Below, one piece after another: positions 53,977 to 63,015 of a DNA stretch of 64,000 bases. Within the stretch, counting starts at the first letter, position 1. Every line of letters begins with the position of its first letter. Source of the DNA: Natrinema salifodinae. GTDB taxonomy: Archaea > Halobacteriota > Halobacteria > Halobacteriales > Natrialbaceae. The stretch spans positions 62,001-126,000 of the forward strand of contig NZ_FOIS01000003.1 in the NCBI RefSeq assembly GCF_900110455.1, in the 5' to 3' direction. The position numbers were made by a program, and so were the translations under genes. The notes under the pieces were generated by a model. That model did not search any database, was not told the origin of the DNA, and saw nothing but the letters and a program-made list of their open reading frames with translations.

Positions 53977-54753
53977 TCAAAACAGTTCCGTTTTCAGCGC
54001 GTCGATCTCGGCGTCCAGCAGTCGGGCGATCTCCTCGGTCGTCGACTCGTCGACGGCCATTCGATACGTCGGGCCGCCGACGGAGAACGCCCCGACGACG
54101 TCGCCGTCCGGATCCGTCACCGCCGCGCCGATGGAGCGATACCCCTCGATCAACTCCTCGTCGTTGACGGCGTATCCGCGGCGTCGGACCGCGTCGAGTT
54201 CCTCGAACAGCGACGACTCGTCGGTTATCGTGCGGTCGGTGGTGGCCGGGAGCCCCCAGCGATCGACGATCGAACGAACGCGCTCTTCGGGCATCGCTGC
54301 TAACATGGCCTTTCCCGAGGCGCAGTTGTGCATGTAAAATCGGTTGCCTGCGCGGAAGGGGCTCGACTCCGAGACGCCGCCGCGGGTCGACTCGCCGATC
54401 GCGTACTCGAGCGAGTAGGCCCGACCGTTCTCCGCGACGATGAAGTCGGCCTCGTTGCCCGTCTGCTCGGCGAGGGCGAACACGCGTCGCCGAGCCGGCG
54501 CGTACAGCGGATTTCGATTGCGCGCGTGCTTGCCGAACGGAAGAAACTGAAGACCGACGTGATAGGTGTCGCCCTCGCGAACGAGAAACCCCTCGTCGAC
54601 TAGCGTGTGCAGGTGATTGTGAACGGTGCTCTTCGCCAGGCCGAGGCGGTCGGCCAGATCGCTTAGCGTTGCCCCGTCGCTGTCGCGGACCGCGCGAACG
54701 AGCGCGAGCGACGTTTTCGTCGTCTTGACCGGGCGCGGGCGGCTGTCCGTCAT
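53977..54753 (-). CDS. IclR-family transcriptional regulator
   Basis: A 258-residue regulator. The N-terminal winged helix is TTKTSLALVRAVRDSDGATLSDLADRLGLAKSTVHNHLHTLVDEGFLVREGDTYHVG. The effector domain has EQTGNEADFIVAENGRAYSLEYAIG, RFYMHNCASGKAMLAAMPEE (the IclR signature region), GYAVNDEELIEGYRSIGAAVTDPDGDVVGAFSV and a final helix. IclR proteins bind small acids and control catabolism. It reads away from, and is likely to act on, the proline locus that starts 530 bases upstream on the same strand. A 9-base motif GTGTGAACG recurs in that gap. Confidence 0.88.
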   Translation of the reverse strand: MTDSRPRPVKTTKTSLALVRAVRDSDGATLSDLADRLGLAKSTVHNHLHTLVDEGFLVREGDTYHVGLQFLPFGKHARNRNPLYAPARRRVFALAEQTGNEADFIVAENGRAYSLEYAIGESTRGGVSESSPFRAGNRFYMHNCASGKAMLAAMPEERVRSIVDRWGLPATTDRTITDESSLFEELDAVRRRGYAVNDEELIEGYRSIGAAVTDPDGDVVGAFSVGGPTYRMAVDESTTEEIARLLDAEIDALKTELF

Positions 54754-55281
54754 CGGACGAATGATTGCCCTCCCCGGCCATAAGCGTTCGGAATGTGTGA
54801 ACGGAAGAACCGGTCGATCGTCGAATTCGTGGGCTCTGATTCCGTTTGAACGTGACGATCGTTCACTACGTTCCCGTTGCCCGATCTATAACGATCGATA
54901 CTACGTGTGGGTTCACGTCTCACCCTTTCATCGTTACCGTCCAACCCACGAGAACTGATCTCATAATAGAAGTCGTTCGAAAAGTGTGAACGAGCGGTCG
55001 GCGAATCGCGCCCGTTCGTTAGCGATCACCGTCAGCAAGGCCCACGATCCGGATCAACCCCGCTGCCACGAGCCGTTCGTTCACACCTTGCGAACTCGTC
55101 ACAAAATGGGCGGCCGATCGCGGCGGTTCACGACCAGGCGAGACGACGAACCCGCCGCTTCGACAGGGTCGGACGATATTGTTCCGTCGATCGGTGCGCC
55201 GAATCGGAGAGAAAGAGCAGTCTGACGACGCCGCTGCGTTCCAGCGGCGAGTTCGGGGTCGGTTTCGATTCGCGGTCTCGG
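54754..55281. promoter_or_regulatory. 528-base gene-free region with repeated GTGTGAACG motif
   Basis: No gene was found. The 9-mer GTGTGAACG occurs at 54795-54803 and 54984-54992, and its reverse complement CGTTCACAC at 55078-55086. A partial copy (CGTTCAC) occurs at 54860-54866. The arrangement fits operator sites for the adjacent IclR regulator. Two AT-rich steps (54888-54905 and 54958-54985) could be promoters. The last part leads into the aldehyde dehydrogenase gene. Confidence 0.5.
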
Positions 55282-56817
55282 TCAGTCGTCGGTGGTCGTG
55301 ACGTCCGCGGAGAGGCCCTGGGCCATCTCGATGTCTTTCGAGTTGTTCAGCGTCCAGGCGGTGCGCTCGGTGACAGCCTCGATCACTTCGCGGCCGCTCG
55401 GGTAGCCGTTGCCGGACTTCCCGACGCCGCCGAACGGCAGGTGGACCTCCGCGCCGATACACGGCAGGTTGCCGTACGCAAGACCGACCTCGGCGTTGTC
55501 GCGGTAGTAGTTCATTTCACGGTAGTTTTCGGAGATGATCGCGCCCGCCAGGCCGTACTCGGTGTCGTTGTGGATCTCGACGGCGTCCTCGATGTCCCCG
55601 GAGTACTCCATGAGCGCGACGTGGGGACCGAAGACCTCCTCTTGCGTACAGCGGAGGTCCGCCTCGTGATCGGCCTCGTAGACGAACGGGCCGACCCAGT
55701 GGCCGTCCTCGTGGCCGTCCGGAATCTCGTCGTCGCCCAGTTCGTCGCGGTCGACGAGCACGTCGACGTCCTCGCTGCGGGCGAGCTCGTTGTACTCGAG
55801 GACCTTCTCCTTGTGCTCGCCCTCGACGAGCGGCCCCATGAAGGTGTCTTCCGCCAGCGGATCGCCGACGGCGACGTTCTCGGCGATCTCGACGAAGCGC
55901 TCTTTGAACTCGTCGTAGACGTCCTCGTGGACGATCAGGCGCTCGGCGGAGACGCAGCGCTGGCCGGTGGTCTTGAACGAACTCATCACGGCCGAGTGGA
56001 CGGCCGTATCGAGGTCGGCCTCGTCGGTGATGACGACCGCGTTCTTGCCGCCCATCTCGCAGGCCGCGAGCTTGCCGGGCTGCTCGGCGACGGCGCGGCC
56101 GACCGCCTGACCGACTTCAGCCGAGCCGGTGAACAGCACGGTGTCGACGCGCTCGTCGTCGACAATGGCCTCGCCGGCGTCGCCGAAGCCCTGGACCATG
56201 TTGAACACGCCGTCGGGGATGCCGGCATCCTCGAACATCTCGGCGACGATCTGGGCGCACCACGGCGTCTGTTCGGCTGGCTTCCAGACGACCGTGTTGC
56301 CCTCGACCAGCGAGACGGCCATGTGCCAGAACGGGATCGCGACCGGGAAGTTCCACGGCGTGATACAGCCGATGACGCCGCGGGGCTTGCGCCGCATGTA
56401 CGCGTCCTTGCTCCCGATTTCGGAGGGGACGACGTCGCCGTGGGGGTGGCGGGCGTTGCCCGCGGCCCACTCGACCATGTGGGCGGCCTCGACGACGTCG
56501 GCCTTGCCCTCCGAAATCTCCTTGCCACACTCCTTGGTGACGATCTCGCCGAGTTCGTCCGTCCGCTCGCGCAGTTCGTGGTAGATGTCCCAGAGGTACT
56601 CCGCGCGGTCGATGTGGGACAGTTCTCGCCACTCCTCCTGGGCGTCTTCGGCGGCCGCAAGGGCCGCATCGACGTCAGCCTCGGTCCCGCGGTGGAAGGT
56701 CCGAAGCGTCTCGCCGGTCGCCGGGTTCTCGCTCTCGAACGTCTCGTCGCCCGCGCCGTCGGTCCACTCGCCGTTAATGTAGTGTCGGTCTGGCTGAGCT
56801 GTCGTCTGCTGACTCAT
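55282..56817 (-). CDS. Aldehyde dehydrogenase, probably 1-pyrroline-5-carboxylate dehydrogenase
   Basis: A 511-residue ALDH. MSQQTTAQPDRHYINGEWTD starts the family pattern. TPWNFPVAIPFWHMAVSLVEGNTVVWKPAEQTPW, DTVLFTGSAEVGQAVGRAVAEQPGKLAACEMGGKNAVVITDEAD, then KTTGQRCVSAERLIVHEDVYDEF (catalytic Cys) and CTQEEVFGPHVALMEYSGD (NAD-site Glu) follow. The substrate is assigned from context: next to proline dehydrogenase and a symporter, the product of the first step (P5C/glutamate semialdehyde) would be oxidised to glutamate. Other aldehydes remain possible. The ATG at 56817 was preferred over a basic extension to 56892. Confidence 0.88.
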   Translation of the reverse strand: MSQQTTAQPDRHYINGEWTDGAGDETFESENPATGETLRTFHRGTEADVDAALAAAEDAQEEWRELSHIDRAEYLWDIYHELRERTDELGEIVTKECGKEISEGKADVVEAAHMVEWAAGNARHPHGDVVPSEIGSKDAYMRRKPRGVIGCITPWNFPVAIPFWHMAVSLVEGNTVVWKPAEQTPWCAQIVAEMFEDAGIPDGVFNMVQGFGDAGEAIVDDERVDTVLFTGSAEVGQAVGRAVAEQPGKLAACEMGGKNAVVITDEADLDTAVHSAVMSSFKTTGQRCVSAERLIVHEDVYDEFKERFVEIAENVAVGDPLAEDTFMGPLVEGEHKEKVLEYNELARSEDVDVLVDRDELGDDEIPDGHEDGHWVGPFVYEADHEADLRCTQEEVFGPHVALMEYSGDIEDAVEIHNDTEYGLAGAIISENYREMNYYRDNAEVGLAYGNLPCIGAEVHLPFGGVGKSGNGYPSGREVIEAVTERTAWTLNNSKDIEMAQGLSADVTTTDD

Positions 56818-56913
56818 ACGATATGGATCACGCATCGTCCCCGAATAATCACGCCCTCCCATGGTCGGGCGCCGACGCCGACGGAGTGTCACACGGTGTC
56901 CCTCTTCAGTATC

Positions 56914-56920
56914 TTTATAG
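56914..56920 (+). promoter_or_regulatory. TATA-like box of the HTH-10 gene
   Basis: TTTATAG at 56914-56920 lies 35-41 bases upstream of the HTH-10 start at 56955, in the 137-base divergent region with the aldehyde dehydrogenase. This fits an archaeal TATA box with a short leader. Confidence 0.5.
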
Positions 56921-56954
56921 CGCTGACGCGGAAAGGATCGGGCAGAACCGACGC

Positions 56955-57686
56955 ATGAGCAGCACGAGTTCGACGACGACAGCGGCGGGAACGGCCGACG
57001 GAACGCGACTCACTCTCGACATCTGGCACCCGGACTGTTGGGGGTTACAGGCCACCGAAGCCGTCGACGCCGGCCTGCTCGTCCACACCGTCCACCGGAC
57101 CGTCGAGGAGACCGTCAAGGGACACTTCACCGTCTACGCCGACACGACGGCGCAACTCGACGAGTTCGTCACCTTCGCCGACGAGTCGCCGCTGACCCAC
57201 TCGACGGTCGAACTAGGACAGCGGTCGACCGGTACCGCACCGAGTCCGGGCAACGCGACGCGCGAACTGTTCGTCGAATACGAGCCCGAACACAGCATCA
57301 GCGACACGCTCGTCTCCCACGGATTCATCCACGACGTGTCCGTTCGCGTCGAGGGCGGCGTCGAGCACTGGCCGGTCTTCGTCGCTGACGGCCGCACCGA
57401 AATTCAGGACCGGCTCGAGACCATCCGGGCCCAGACCGACGCCGAGATCTCGATCAGCAAGATCGCTTCGGCCGACGGAGACTCTCCGGGCGCTCCCGAC
57501 CGGACCGACCGCCTCACGCCGCGCCAGCGGGAGGCGTTCGAACTCGCCTGCGACCGCAACTACTACGCCTGGCCCCGCGAGATAAGCACGCGCGAGCTCG
57601 CGGACGAACTCGACGTCTCGAAGACGACGCTGCTCGAACACCTCCGGAAGGCCGAGGCCAAACTCCTCAACCCCGACGCGGCCTGA
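56955..57686 (+). CDS. HTH-10 family regulator of the proline locus
   Basis: A 243-residue regulator starting MSSTSSTTTAAGTADGTRLTLDIWHPDCWGL. The input half (residues 1-180) includes EETVKGHFTVYADTTAQLDEFVTFADESPLTHSTVELG and ATRELFVEYEPEHSISDTLVSHGFIHDV. The C-terminal HTH-10 domain is LTPRQREAFELACDRNYYAWPREISTRELADELDVSKTTLLEHLRKAEAKLL. It lies between, and divergent to, the aldehyde dehydrogenase and 88 bases before proline dehydrogenase. Control of proline catabolism in response to proline is the natural inference. Confidence 0.86.
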   Translation: MSSTSSTTTAAGTADGTRLTLDIWHPDCWGLQATEAVDAGLLVHTVHRTVEETVKGHFTVYADTTAQLDEFVTFADESPLTHSTVELGQRSTGTAPSPGNATRELFVEYEPEHSISDTLVSHGFIHDVSVRVEGGVEHWPVFVADGRTEIQDRLETIRAQTDAEISISKIASADGDSPGAPDRTDRLTPRQREAFELACDRNYYAWPREISTRELADELDVSKTTLLEHLRKAEAKLLNPDAA

Positions 57687-57774
57687 TCGTCCTCTAGACA
57701 TTTATTCCCGCCTCTTTCGAGAGAATCTTTTGGTCGGGTATCGATTTAGGAGGGTTCCGCGCCAGCTACCCGGT

Positions 57775-58614
57775 ATGATCCCCCCGATTGCTAGCCGATT
57801 CGTCGCCGGGACGACCGCGTCCGGCGCGCTGGATCACGTCGCGGACTGTAACGAAACGGGACTGGGCGGCATCGTGAACCTCCTCGGAGAACACTACCAC
57901 GACCGCGAGCCCGCGGACGAGGACGCCGACGTGTACTGCCGCCTCGTCGACGAGTTGGCCGCCCGCGACCTGAACGGCAGCGTCTCGGTCAAGCCGTCCC
58001 AGATCGGCATCGACGTCGGGCTGGACGTCTTCGCAGAGAACTTCGACCGGATCGTCGAGGCTGCAGCCGACGACGACGTGTTCGTCTGGTGTGATATGGA
58101 AGATCACACGACGACTGACACGACCCTCGACGTCGTCGAATCGGCGGCCCAGGACCACCCCCACGGCGTCGGCGTCGCCATCCAGGCGAACCTCAAGCGC
58201 ACGCGCGACGACCTGCAGCACCTGGCCGACGTGCCCGCGGCGGTCCGCCTGGTGAAAGGCGCCTACGACGAACCGTCGTCGATCGCCTACGACGCGAAGG
58301 CGGAGGTCGACGAGGCGTATAAAGAGTACCTCGAGTTCCTGTTCCGGGAGTTCGATCGCGGCGTCGCAGTCGGCAGCCACGATCCGGAGATGCTCGATGC
58401 CGCCGTCGAACTCCACGAGGAGTACGGGACGCCGTTCGAGATCCAGATGCTCATGGGGGTCCGCGAGGACGCCCAGCGCGACCTCGCGGCGAAGGGCTAC
58501 GAGGTCAACCAGTACGTTCCCTACGGCGACAAGTGGATGCAGTACTTCTACCGGCGGGTTCGTGAGCGCAAGGAGAACGCGCTGTTCGCGCTTCGCGCCG
58601 TCGTCGGCGTGTGA
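57775..58614 (+). CDS. Proline dehydrogenase
   Basis: A 279-residue FAD-dependent PRODH of the short monofunctional type. MIPPIASRFVAGTTASGALDHVADCNETGLGGIVNLLGEHY, LNGSVSVKPSQIGIDVGLDVF, FVWCDMEDHTTTDTTLDVV, VRLVKGAYDEPSS, and EIQMLMGVREDAQRDLAAKGYEVNQYVPYGDKWMQYFYRRVRERKENALFAL fit the family, with the conserved RR near the end. It oxidises proline to P5C. The ATG at 57775 follows AGGAGG at 57748-57753 by about 20 bases, too far for a normal ribosome binding site. It sits in the proline locus with its regulator and transporter. Confidence 0.93.
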   Translation: MIPPIASRFVAGTTASGALDHVADCNETGLGGIVNLLGEHYHDREPADEDADVYCRLVDELAARDLNGSVSVKPSQIGIDVGLDVFAENFDRIVEAAADDDVFVWCDMEDHTTTDTTLDVVESAAQDHPHGVGVAIQANLKRTRDDLQHLADVPAAVRLVKGAYDEPSSIAYDAKAEVDEAYKEYLEFLFREFDRGVAVGSHDPEMLDAAVELHEEYGTPFEIQMLMGVREDAQRDLAAKGYEVNQYVPYGDKWMQYFYRRVRERKENALFALRAVVGV

Positions 58615-58826
58615 GCGCAATCAACCCGAAATCGGACCGCGAGTCGGCGTCGGCCGCGACAGCGCGTGCGGGAGTTCCCACGCCCACTACCCGGCGTTGA
58701 AGCCCGGTTGGATCGACTACAACGCGATCGCCGAGACGGTAATCGGTAATCGATAGCGGCGCGTGACTCCGTAATCGGTCACATTTTCCCGCGATCCTCC
58801 ATGAAAAAGGTGTAGATTCGGTACGC

Positions 58827-58832
58827 TTATAT
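58827..58832 (+). promoter_or_regulatory. TATA box of the symporter operon
   Basis: TTATAT at 58827-58832 lies about 25-30 bases upstream of the ATG at 58857. This is the usual distance for a leaderless haloarchaeal transcript carrying the membrane peptide, symporter and companion gene. Confidence 0.6.
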
Positions 58833-58856
58833 GCGACTAGTGAGCACACGGCGGTA

Positions 58857-59003
58857 ATGCCCGAGAGTAGTTCGATCGATCTGGTCTGGTTGTTCGGACC
58901 GTTCGCCGTATATCTGGTGATGCTCGCCGTGTATTACGTGTGGGAAGGAAAGCGAGAGCAGCGGCTCAAAGAGCGGTACGAGGAGGCGGACCATGCCCAG
59001 TGA
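58857..59003 (+). CDS. Small membrane peptide preceding the symporter (DUF3311-like)
   Basis: A 48-residue peptide starting MPESSSIDLVWLFGPFAVYLVMLAVYYVWEGKREQ, with one membrane segment and a basic C-terminal tail (RLKERYEEADHAQ). Such small partners often precede or accompany sodium:solute symporters. The gene overlaps the symporter by 11 bases and is very likely co-translated with it. It is too short for most gene callers. It may help fold or regulate the transporter (inference). Confidence 0.8.
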   Translation: MPESSSIDLVWLFGPFAVYLVMLAVYYVWEGKREQRLKERYEEADHAQ

Positions 59004-60693
59004 CGGAATCGCCGGCTCGGCCGGCGTCTGGGTCCTCGGGACGTTCGCGACGTACCTCCTCGTCCTCCTCGGGATCGGGCTGTACTCCTCGCAGCTCATG
59101 GACACCGTCGACGACTACGTCATCGGCGGCCGGAGCGTCGGCCCCGTCGTCACCGGCTTCTCCGAACGCGCCTCCGAGATGAGCGGCTGGCTCACGCTCG
59201 GCGTCCCCAGCGACGCCTTCGGGACGGGCGTGATGGCCTTCTACAACGGGCTCGGCATGATCCCCGCCGACCTGTTCGCGTGGGCCGGGCTCGCAAAGCG
59301 CCTCCGCAAGTACACGGAGATCGTGAAAGCGGTCACGCTGCCGACCTTCTTCGAGACGCGCCTGCAGGACGACACCGGGCTCGTCAAAGGCGTTTCTGCG
59401 TTCGTCCTGATGCTCTTCGAGGGCGGGTACGTGGGCGCCCAGATCGTCGCCGCCGGGACGCTGCTGGAGGTCCTCACCGGCGTCGAGCCGCTGGTCGGCA
59501 TCCTCGCAGGTGGCGTCATCGTCGTCGGCTACACCATCCTCGGCGGCTACTTCGCCGTCGCCTGGTCCGACTACTTCCAGGGTGCGATCATCCTGATCGC
59601 GTTCATCGTCCTGCCGATCCTGGCCTTTACCAACTACGGGCTCCCGTTCGACCAACTCGCGTCCGCTGGGAGTTCGTACACGAGCGTCACGGCCGGGATG
59701 ACCGGGTGGGCGGCCATCTTCGGCATTATCAGCTACGCCGCCATCGGGCTCGGCATCCCCGGGAACCCCCACGTGATGGTTCGGTTCATGGGGATCGACG
59801 AGGTGAAGAACATCCGTCTCGCGGCGATGGTCGCTCAGCTGTTCATGTTCGTCGCCTACATCGGCGCCGGCTTCGTCGGGCTGTACGCGCTGGTCGCCTT
59901 CGGCCAGGGCGGCATCGACGATCCGAACAACGTCATGCCGATGCTCACGCTCGAGTTCTTCCCCGGCGCCATCGCGGGGATCATCCTGGCAGCCGCACTC
60001 GCCGCGATGATGTCCAGCGCCGACTCGCAGCTGCTCGTCGCGACAAGCGCCATCGTCGAGGACGTCTATCACGGGTACATCAACCCGAACGCGAGCCAGG
60101 AGAAGCTCGTCCGGTACTCGCAATTCGTCACGCTCGGGCTCGGCGCGGCGAGTATCGCCTTCGCCTACCTGGCGAAGGACACCCCCATCTACACGCTCGT
60201 CCTCGACTACGCCTGGGGCGGCCTCGGAGCGGCCATCGGCCCAACGCTCATCGCGGCGCTGTGGTGGAAGCGGGTCACCGCCGAGGGCTCCGTCGCGAGC
60301 ATGATCGTCGGCACTACGACGATGATCCTCTGGACCCAGCTGTCGTCCCTCCTCGAGGTGCTCGGCCTCTCGGGTGCGATCGAGAGCTCGCCGTTCCTCT
60401 CGGGGCTCGTGGGAGTTTACGGACTCTTCCCGGCGTTTGTCCTCTCGACGACGACGCTCATCGTCGTCTCCCTGGCCACGAGTCCGCCGGAGGGCGTCGA
60501 CGATCACTTCGACGTGTTCGACAAACCGCTCTCGGCGCTCTCGAGTAGCGATAGTCCGACGGGCGCACCCGATTACGTCACCGACGGCGGCCGCGACGTC
60601 GAACCGAAGGCCGTCACGGAAACTGACAACATTCGTGCGCACGTTACCGCCAGCGACTACTGGGACCCGAACGGGACGGAGGGTGACGAATAG
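58993..60693 (+). CDS. putP: Sodium:solute symporter, probably proline uptake
   Basis: A 566-residue LeuT-fold symporter (SSS family) with about 12-13 membrane segments. DDYVIGGRSVGPVVTGFSERASEMSGWLTLGVPSDAFGTGV, YTILGGYFAVAWSDYFQGAIILIAFIVLP, IGLGIPGNPHVMVRFMGIDEVKNI and LAALAAMMSSADSQLLVATSAIVEDVYH contain the SSS signature (AAALAAMMSSADSQLL). The last 90 residues are a polar cytoplasmic tail. The substrate is inferred from proline dehydrogenase next door; sequence alone gives only a small amino or carboxylic acid. Confidence 0.88.
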   Translation: MPSDGIAGSAGVWVLGTFATYLLVLLGIGLYSSQLMDTVDDYVIGGRSVGPVVTGFSERASEMSGWLTLGVPSDAFGTGVMAFYNGLGMIPADLFAWAGLAKRLRKYTEIVKAVTLPTFFETRLQDDTGLVKGVSAFVLMLFEGGYVGAQIVAAGTLLEVLTGVEPLVGILAGGVIVVGYTILGGYFAVAWSDYFQGAIILIAFIVLPILAFTNYGLPFDQLASAGSSYTSVTAGMTGWAAIFGIISYAAIGLGIPGNPHVMVRFMGIDEVKNIRLAAMVAQLFMFVAYIGAGFVGLYALVAFGQGGIDDPNNVMPMLTLEFFPGAIAGIILAAALAAMMSSADSQLLVATSAIVEDVYHGYINPNASQEKLVRYSQFVTLGLGAASIAFAYLAKDTPIYTLVLDYAWGGLGAAIGPTLIAALWWKRVTAEGSVASMIVGTTTMILWTQLSSLLEVLGLSGAIESSPFLSGLVGVYGLFPAFVLSTTTLIVVSLATSPPEGVDDHFDVFDKPLSALSSSDSPTGAPDYVTDGGRDVEPKAVTETDNIRAHVTASDYWDPNGTEGDE

Positions 60694-61218
60694 ATGAGCG
60701 ACGCGCGCCGGCCCCGACAGCAGGTCGCGACCGCGGCCCTCGCAAGCGACAGCGGCCTCCGCGAGCGCGCGGAGCTGTCCGTCATCGCTCCGACGGTGGC
60801 GCGCGAGGACGTCGACTCGACCGGCCGCGTCGGCGCCGTCGCGTACCCCTACCGCGTCTACGACGCAGTCGCGACCGTCGAGCGCCCGCTGATTGCGGAC
60901 CGAGACATCGACTACGTCGTCACCGTCGACCGCTCCCGTCGGCTCGCAGTTCGCGCGGACGCGTTCCCGGAGACGACCACGCGAACGCTCGAGGACGTCC
61001 TCGTCATTCCGTCAGACCTCTCCGACGATCAGGCCCGCGAGAAGGCCGAAGACGCCGTGTTCAACTGGACGCTCCGAAAGGTCGCCGTCGGCTCCGCGCC
61101 GGAGGTGACCTTCGAGCGGTCGGTCGATGCATACAAACTGTTCTGGATCGCGTCGCGGCCCGACGGCGACGTCATCGTCGACAGCGTCCGCGGCACCGAG
61201 TCGCCGCTGGACGACTGA
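60694..61218 (+). CDS. Conserved protein of the symporter operon
   Basis: A 174-residue protein starting directly after the symporter stop (ATG at 60694, TAG ending at 60693). It contains VAYPYRVYDAVATVERPLIADRDIDYVVTVDRSRRLAVRADAFPETTTRT and VLVIPSDLSDDQAREKAEDAVFNWTLRKVAVGSAPEVTFERSVDAYKLFWIASRPDGDVIVDSVRGTE. No membrane segment, Cys or His pattern or known domain was seen. It may be a partner of the transporter. Function unknown. Confidence 0.78.
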   Translation: MSDARRPRQQVATAALASDSGLRERAELSVIAPTVAREDVDSTGRVGAVAYPYRVYDAVATVERPLIADRDIDYVVTVDRSRRLAVRADAFPETTTRTLEDVLVIPSDLSDDQAREKAEDAVFNWTLRKVAVGSAPEVTFERSVDAYKLFWIASRPDGDVIVDSVRGTESPLDD

Positions 61219-61957
61219 GACGCCCGTGTTCGGGCGGCGACACTGATTCGTTCATCCTACGTAACCGCTATCCGCTGTCAAGAGGCTATCTTCGATTCGT
61301 CCCGGGTAGCGGTGCCGGACGAGAGCGGACAATATCTCAAGATTCTGCCGCCTTCACCAATCCACCAACTCGATGAAATACGGTTACACTTACTCACCGC
61401 GGAACCGGGCGCGGCACATAGAATCGGATCCACAATCGCACTCCGACCTGTACCCGTCCTTCTACCGAAGCGACAGAACCGAACCTAAGTTCGTCCGCAG
61501 TGAGGAAACGACCCCGATGCTCGGCAGTCAAAGCGGAGTCGGAAACGCAGCCAGTAGTCGGATTTCGACGAAGCGGACAATGCTATCGTCAACGCTACCG
61601 CCGGCATTTGTAAGGTAACGAGTAATCACCGAAGCGACTGCCGTCGAACGTCGAACCATCAACCAATACGTAGTATGATATAGACTAAATTCAGATAGAT
61701 GTGGCATGAGTAACATGGTAAGCCGAAACCGATCCATGATTGGTACGGCATCCATCCGAACGCACGGTTACCGTTCTCGCCTGGTCAGGTATCTCTGCTA
61801 TCGAATTTACTTCCGCGCAGAGAGCATGCCGATCGCGCGCGTTCGGTTCGTCAGCAGCATCGGAAACGTCTCGACAGCACGATTGCGGTGGACAGCATTG
61901 ATTCGGTCTTTCGTTTCACGGCGATCCGGAGTTGATTAGCCGATCTCCGAGATCCTT
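61219..61957. other. 739-base AT-richer region without a convincing gene
   Basis: Several frames of 75-81 codons exist (61373-61618, 61706-61939, 61528-61755 reverse) but they overlap on both strands, have basic, low-complexity translations and no recognisable transposase or other domain. GC is visibly lower than in the surrounding genes. The stretch lies next to an acetyltransferase and a recombinase gene, so it probably contains degraded transferred DNA. Confidence 0.5.
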
Positions 61958-62479
61958 TTACGTGCAGTCGGTATTATCGCTGATCGGTCCAGAATAAATA
62001 CATTCACGGACTAGTTCGTCGAATGGCTTGGTCTCTTGTTCGTCAATCACGTTATATCCGTGCTTTCTGTAAAACGACGTTCCAACGTCATTTTCGGAGA
62101 GTACGCGGAATCGAATTCTAGCGTAGTCTTCACGGCGGCAATAGTCCTCGAACGTCTCTAAGAGAGCCGTCCCGGTCCCTTTCCCCCAGTGATTCGGATC
62201 TACATAGATCGCGCCGAGGTTCGCCACGTTCTTCTTGTTACTCGGTCTACCACTCACGTAACCAATTATTTCTCCGTTTCGTTCCGCGACAAAATGCTCT
62301 GCATCCTCTCGCTCGACGATCTCACGCGTATTGTCAGCGCCATACCGTTCGGTCATCGCAGTATCGATAGTTTCCTGCGAGAGAATACCGCTGTACGCCT
62401 CGTTCCATCCCTGCTCAGCAATCCGAAGGATATCTTCGACATCTGCGAACGTAGCTTCACGAATAGTAACACCACCCAT
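61958..62479 (-). CDS. GNAT-family N-acetyltransferase
   Basis: A 173-residue acetyltransferase: VTIREATFADVEDILRIAEQGWNEAYSG, HFVAERNGEIIGYVSGRPSNKKNVANLGAIYVDPNHWGKGTGTALLETFEDYCRREDYARIRFRVLSENDVGTSFYRKHGYNVIDEQE. The QxxGxG-like acetyl-CoA loop is HWGKGTGTALLE. The substrate is unknown. Its GC content and codon use are lower than those of the neighbouring chromosome, consistent with transfer. The ATG at 62479 begins the fold at once. Confidence 0.85.
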   Translation of the reverse strand: MGGVTIREATFADVEDILRIAEQGWNEAYSGILSQETIDTAMTERYGADNTREIVEREDAEHFVAERNGEIIGYVSGRPSNKKNVANLGAIYVDPNHWGKGTGTALLETFEDYCRREDYARIRFRVLSENDVGTSFYRKHGYNVIDEQETKPFDELVRECIYSGPISDNTDCT

Positions 62480-63015
62480 ATTTCACATCATATATTCGGG
62501 TAATAAAACCAATTGGCCACATCGCAGGTAGGTATACGGTTTTCAACCCCGCTATTTTGAACGGAGACAGCATGACAACGCCATACGAAGGGAAAGGCTC
62601 TATCGCTACGTTGCCATCGCTCTTGCTCCTAGGTCCAGTATGCGCTACATTGCGTCTCCGAAGGCCCGTTTTCTAAATTTCGTATCGCCATAATTGGTTT
62701 ATCGACGATCGGCGCTGCTTGCCCGCCCGTTTCGGACACCGTACGAATAGGCGGAGGACGGACGAACGGCGTGCTACTGACGGGTCCGACCTATAGCGCC
62801 CGGACAGAAGATCGACGTCGGACACGACTCGGTTCGATACCAGCGATGAAAGCGGATCGCCTGGCCGTCACTCTTCGGCCCGTGGTCACGTTCGAAAACC
62901 GGAGACTCCGGCCGTCGCTCGCGGATTCAATTGCGCAGTAAAAGAGCCGGTGGAGGGCTGGGAACCCAAGGTTCAAAGCCAAGGATTTAACACAGTCCGC
63001 TAATTCTAGCAGTTC
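62480..63015. other. 536-base AT-richer gap before the recombinase
   Basis: No gene was seen. The gap includes an AT-rich part at about 62480-62720 and a GC-richer part afterwards. A direct repeat CCAAGG (62966-62971 and 62979-62984) flanks GTTCAAAG, reminiscent of a tRNA T-loop, but no tRNA arms pair. The last part, ggatttaacacag at 62983-62995, is a likely promoter for the recombinase about 25-30 bases ahead. Confidence 0.5.

Noticed and set aside
61373-61939. Short frames in the AT-rich region before the GNAT gene
   Set aside because: Basic translations with no domain, overlapping frames on the opposite strand and no transposase motifs.
62960-62990. Possible tRNA 3' end (GGTTCAAAG) before the recombinase
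   Set aside because: The stretch contains a T-loop-like motif, but the flanking bases do not pair as T-stem or acceptor arms, so no tRNA or tRNA fragment can be supported.
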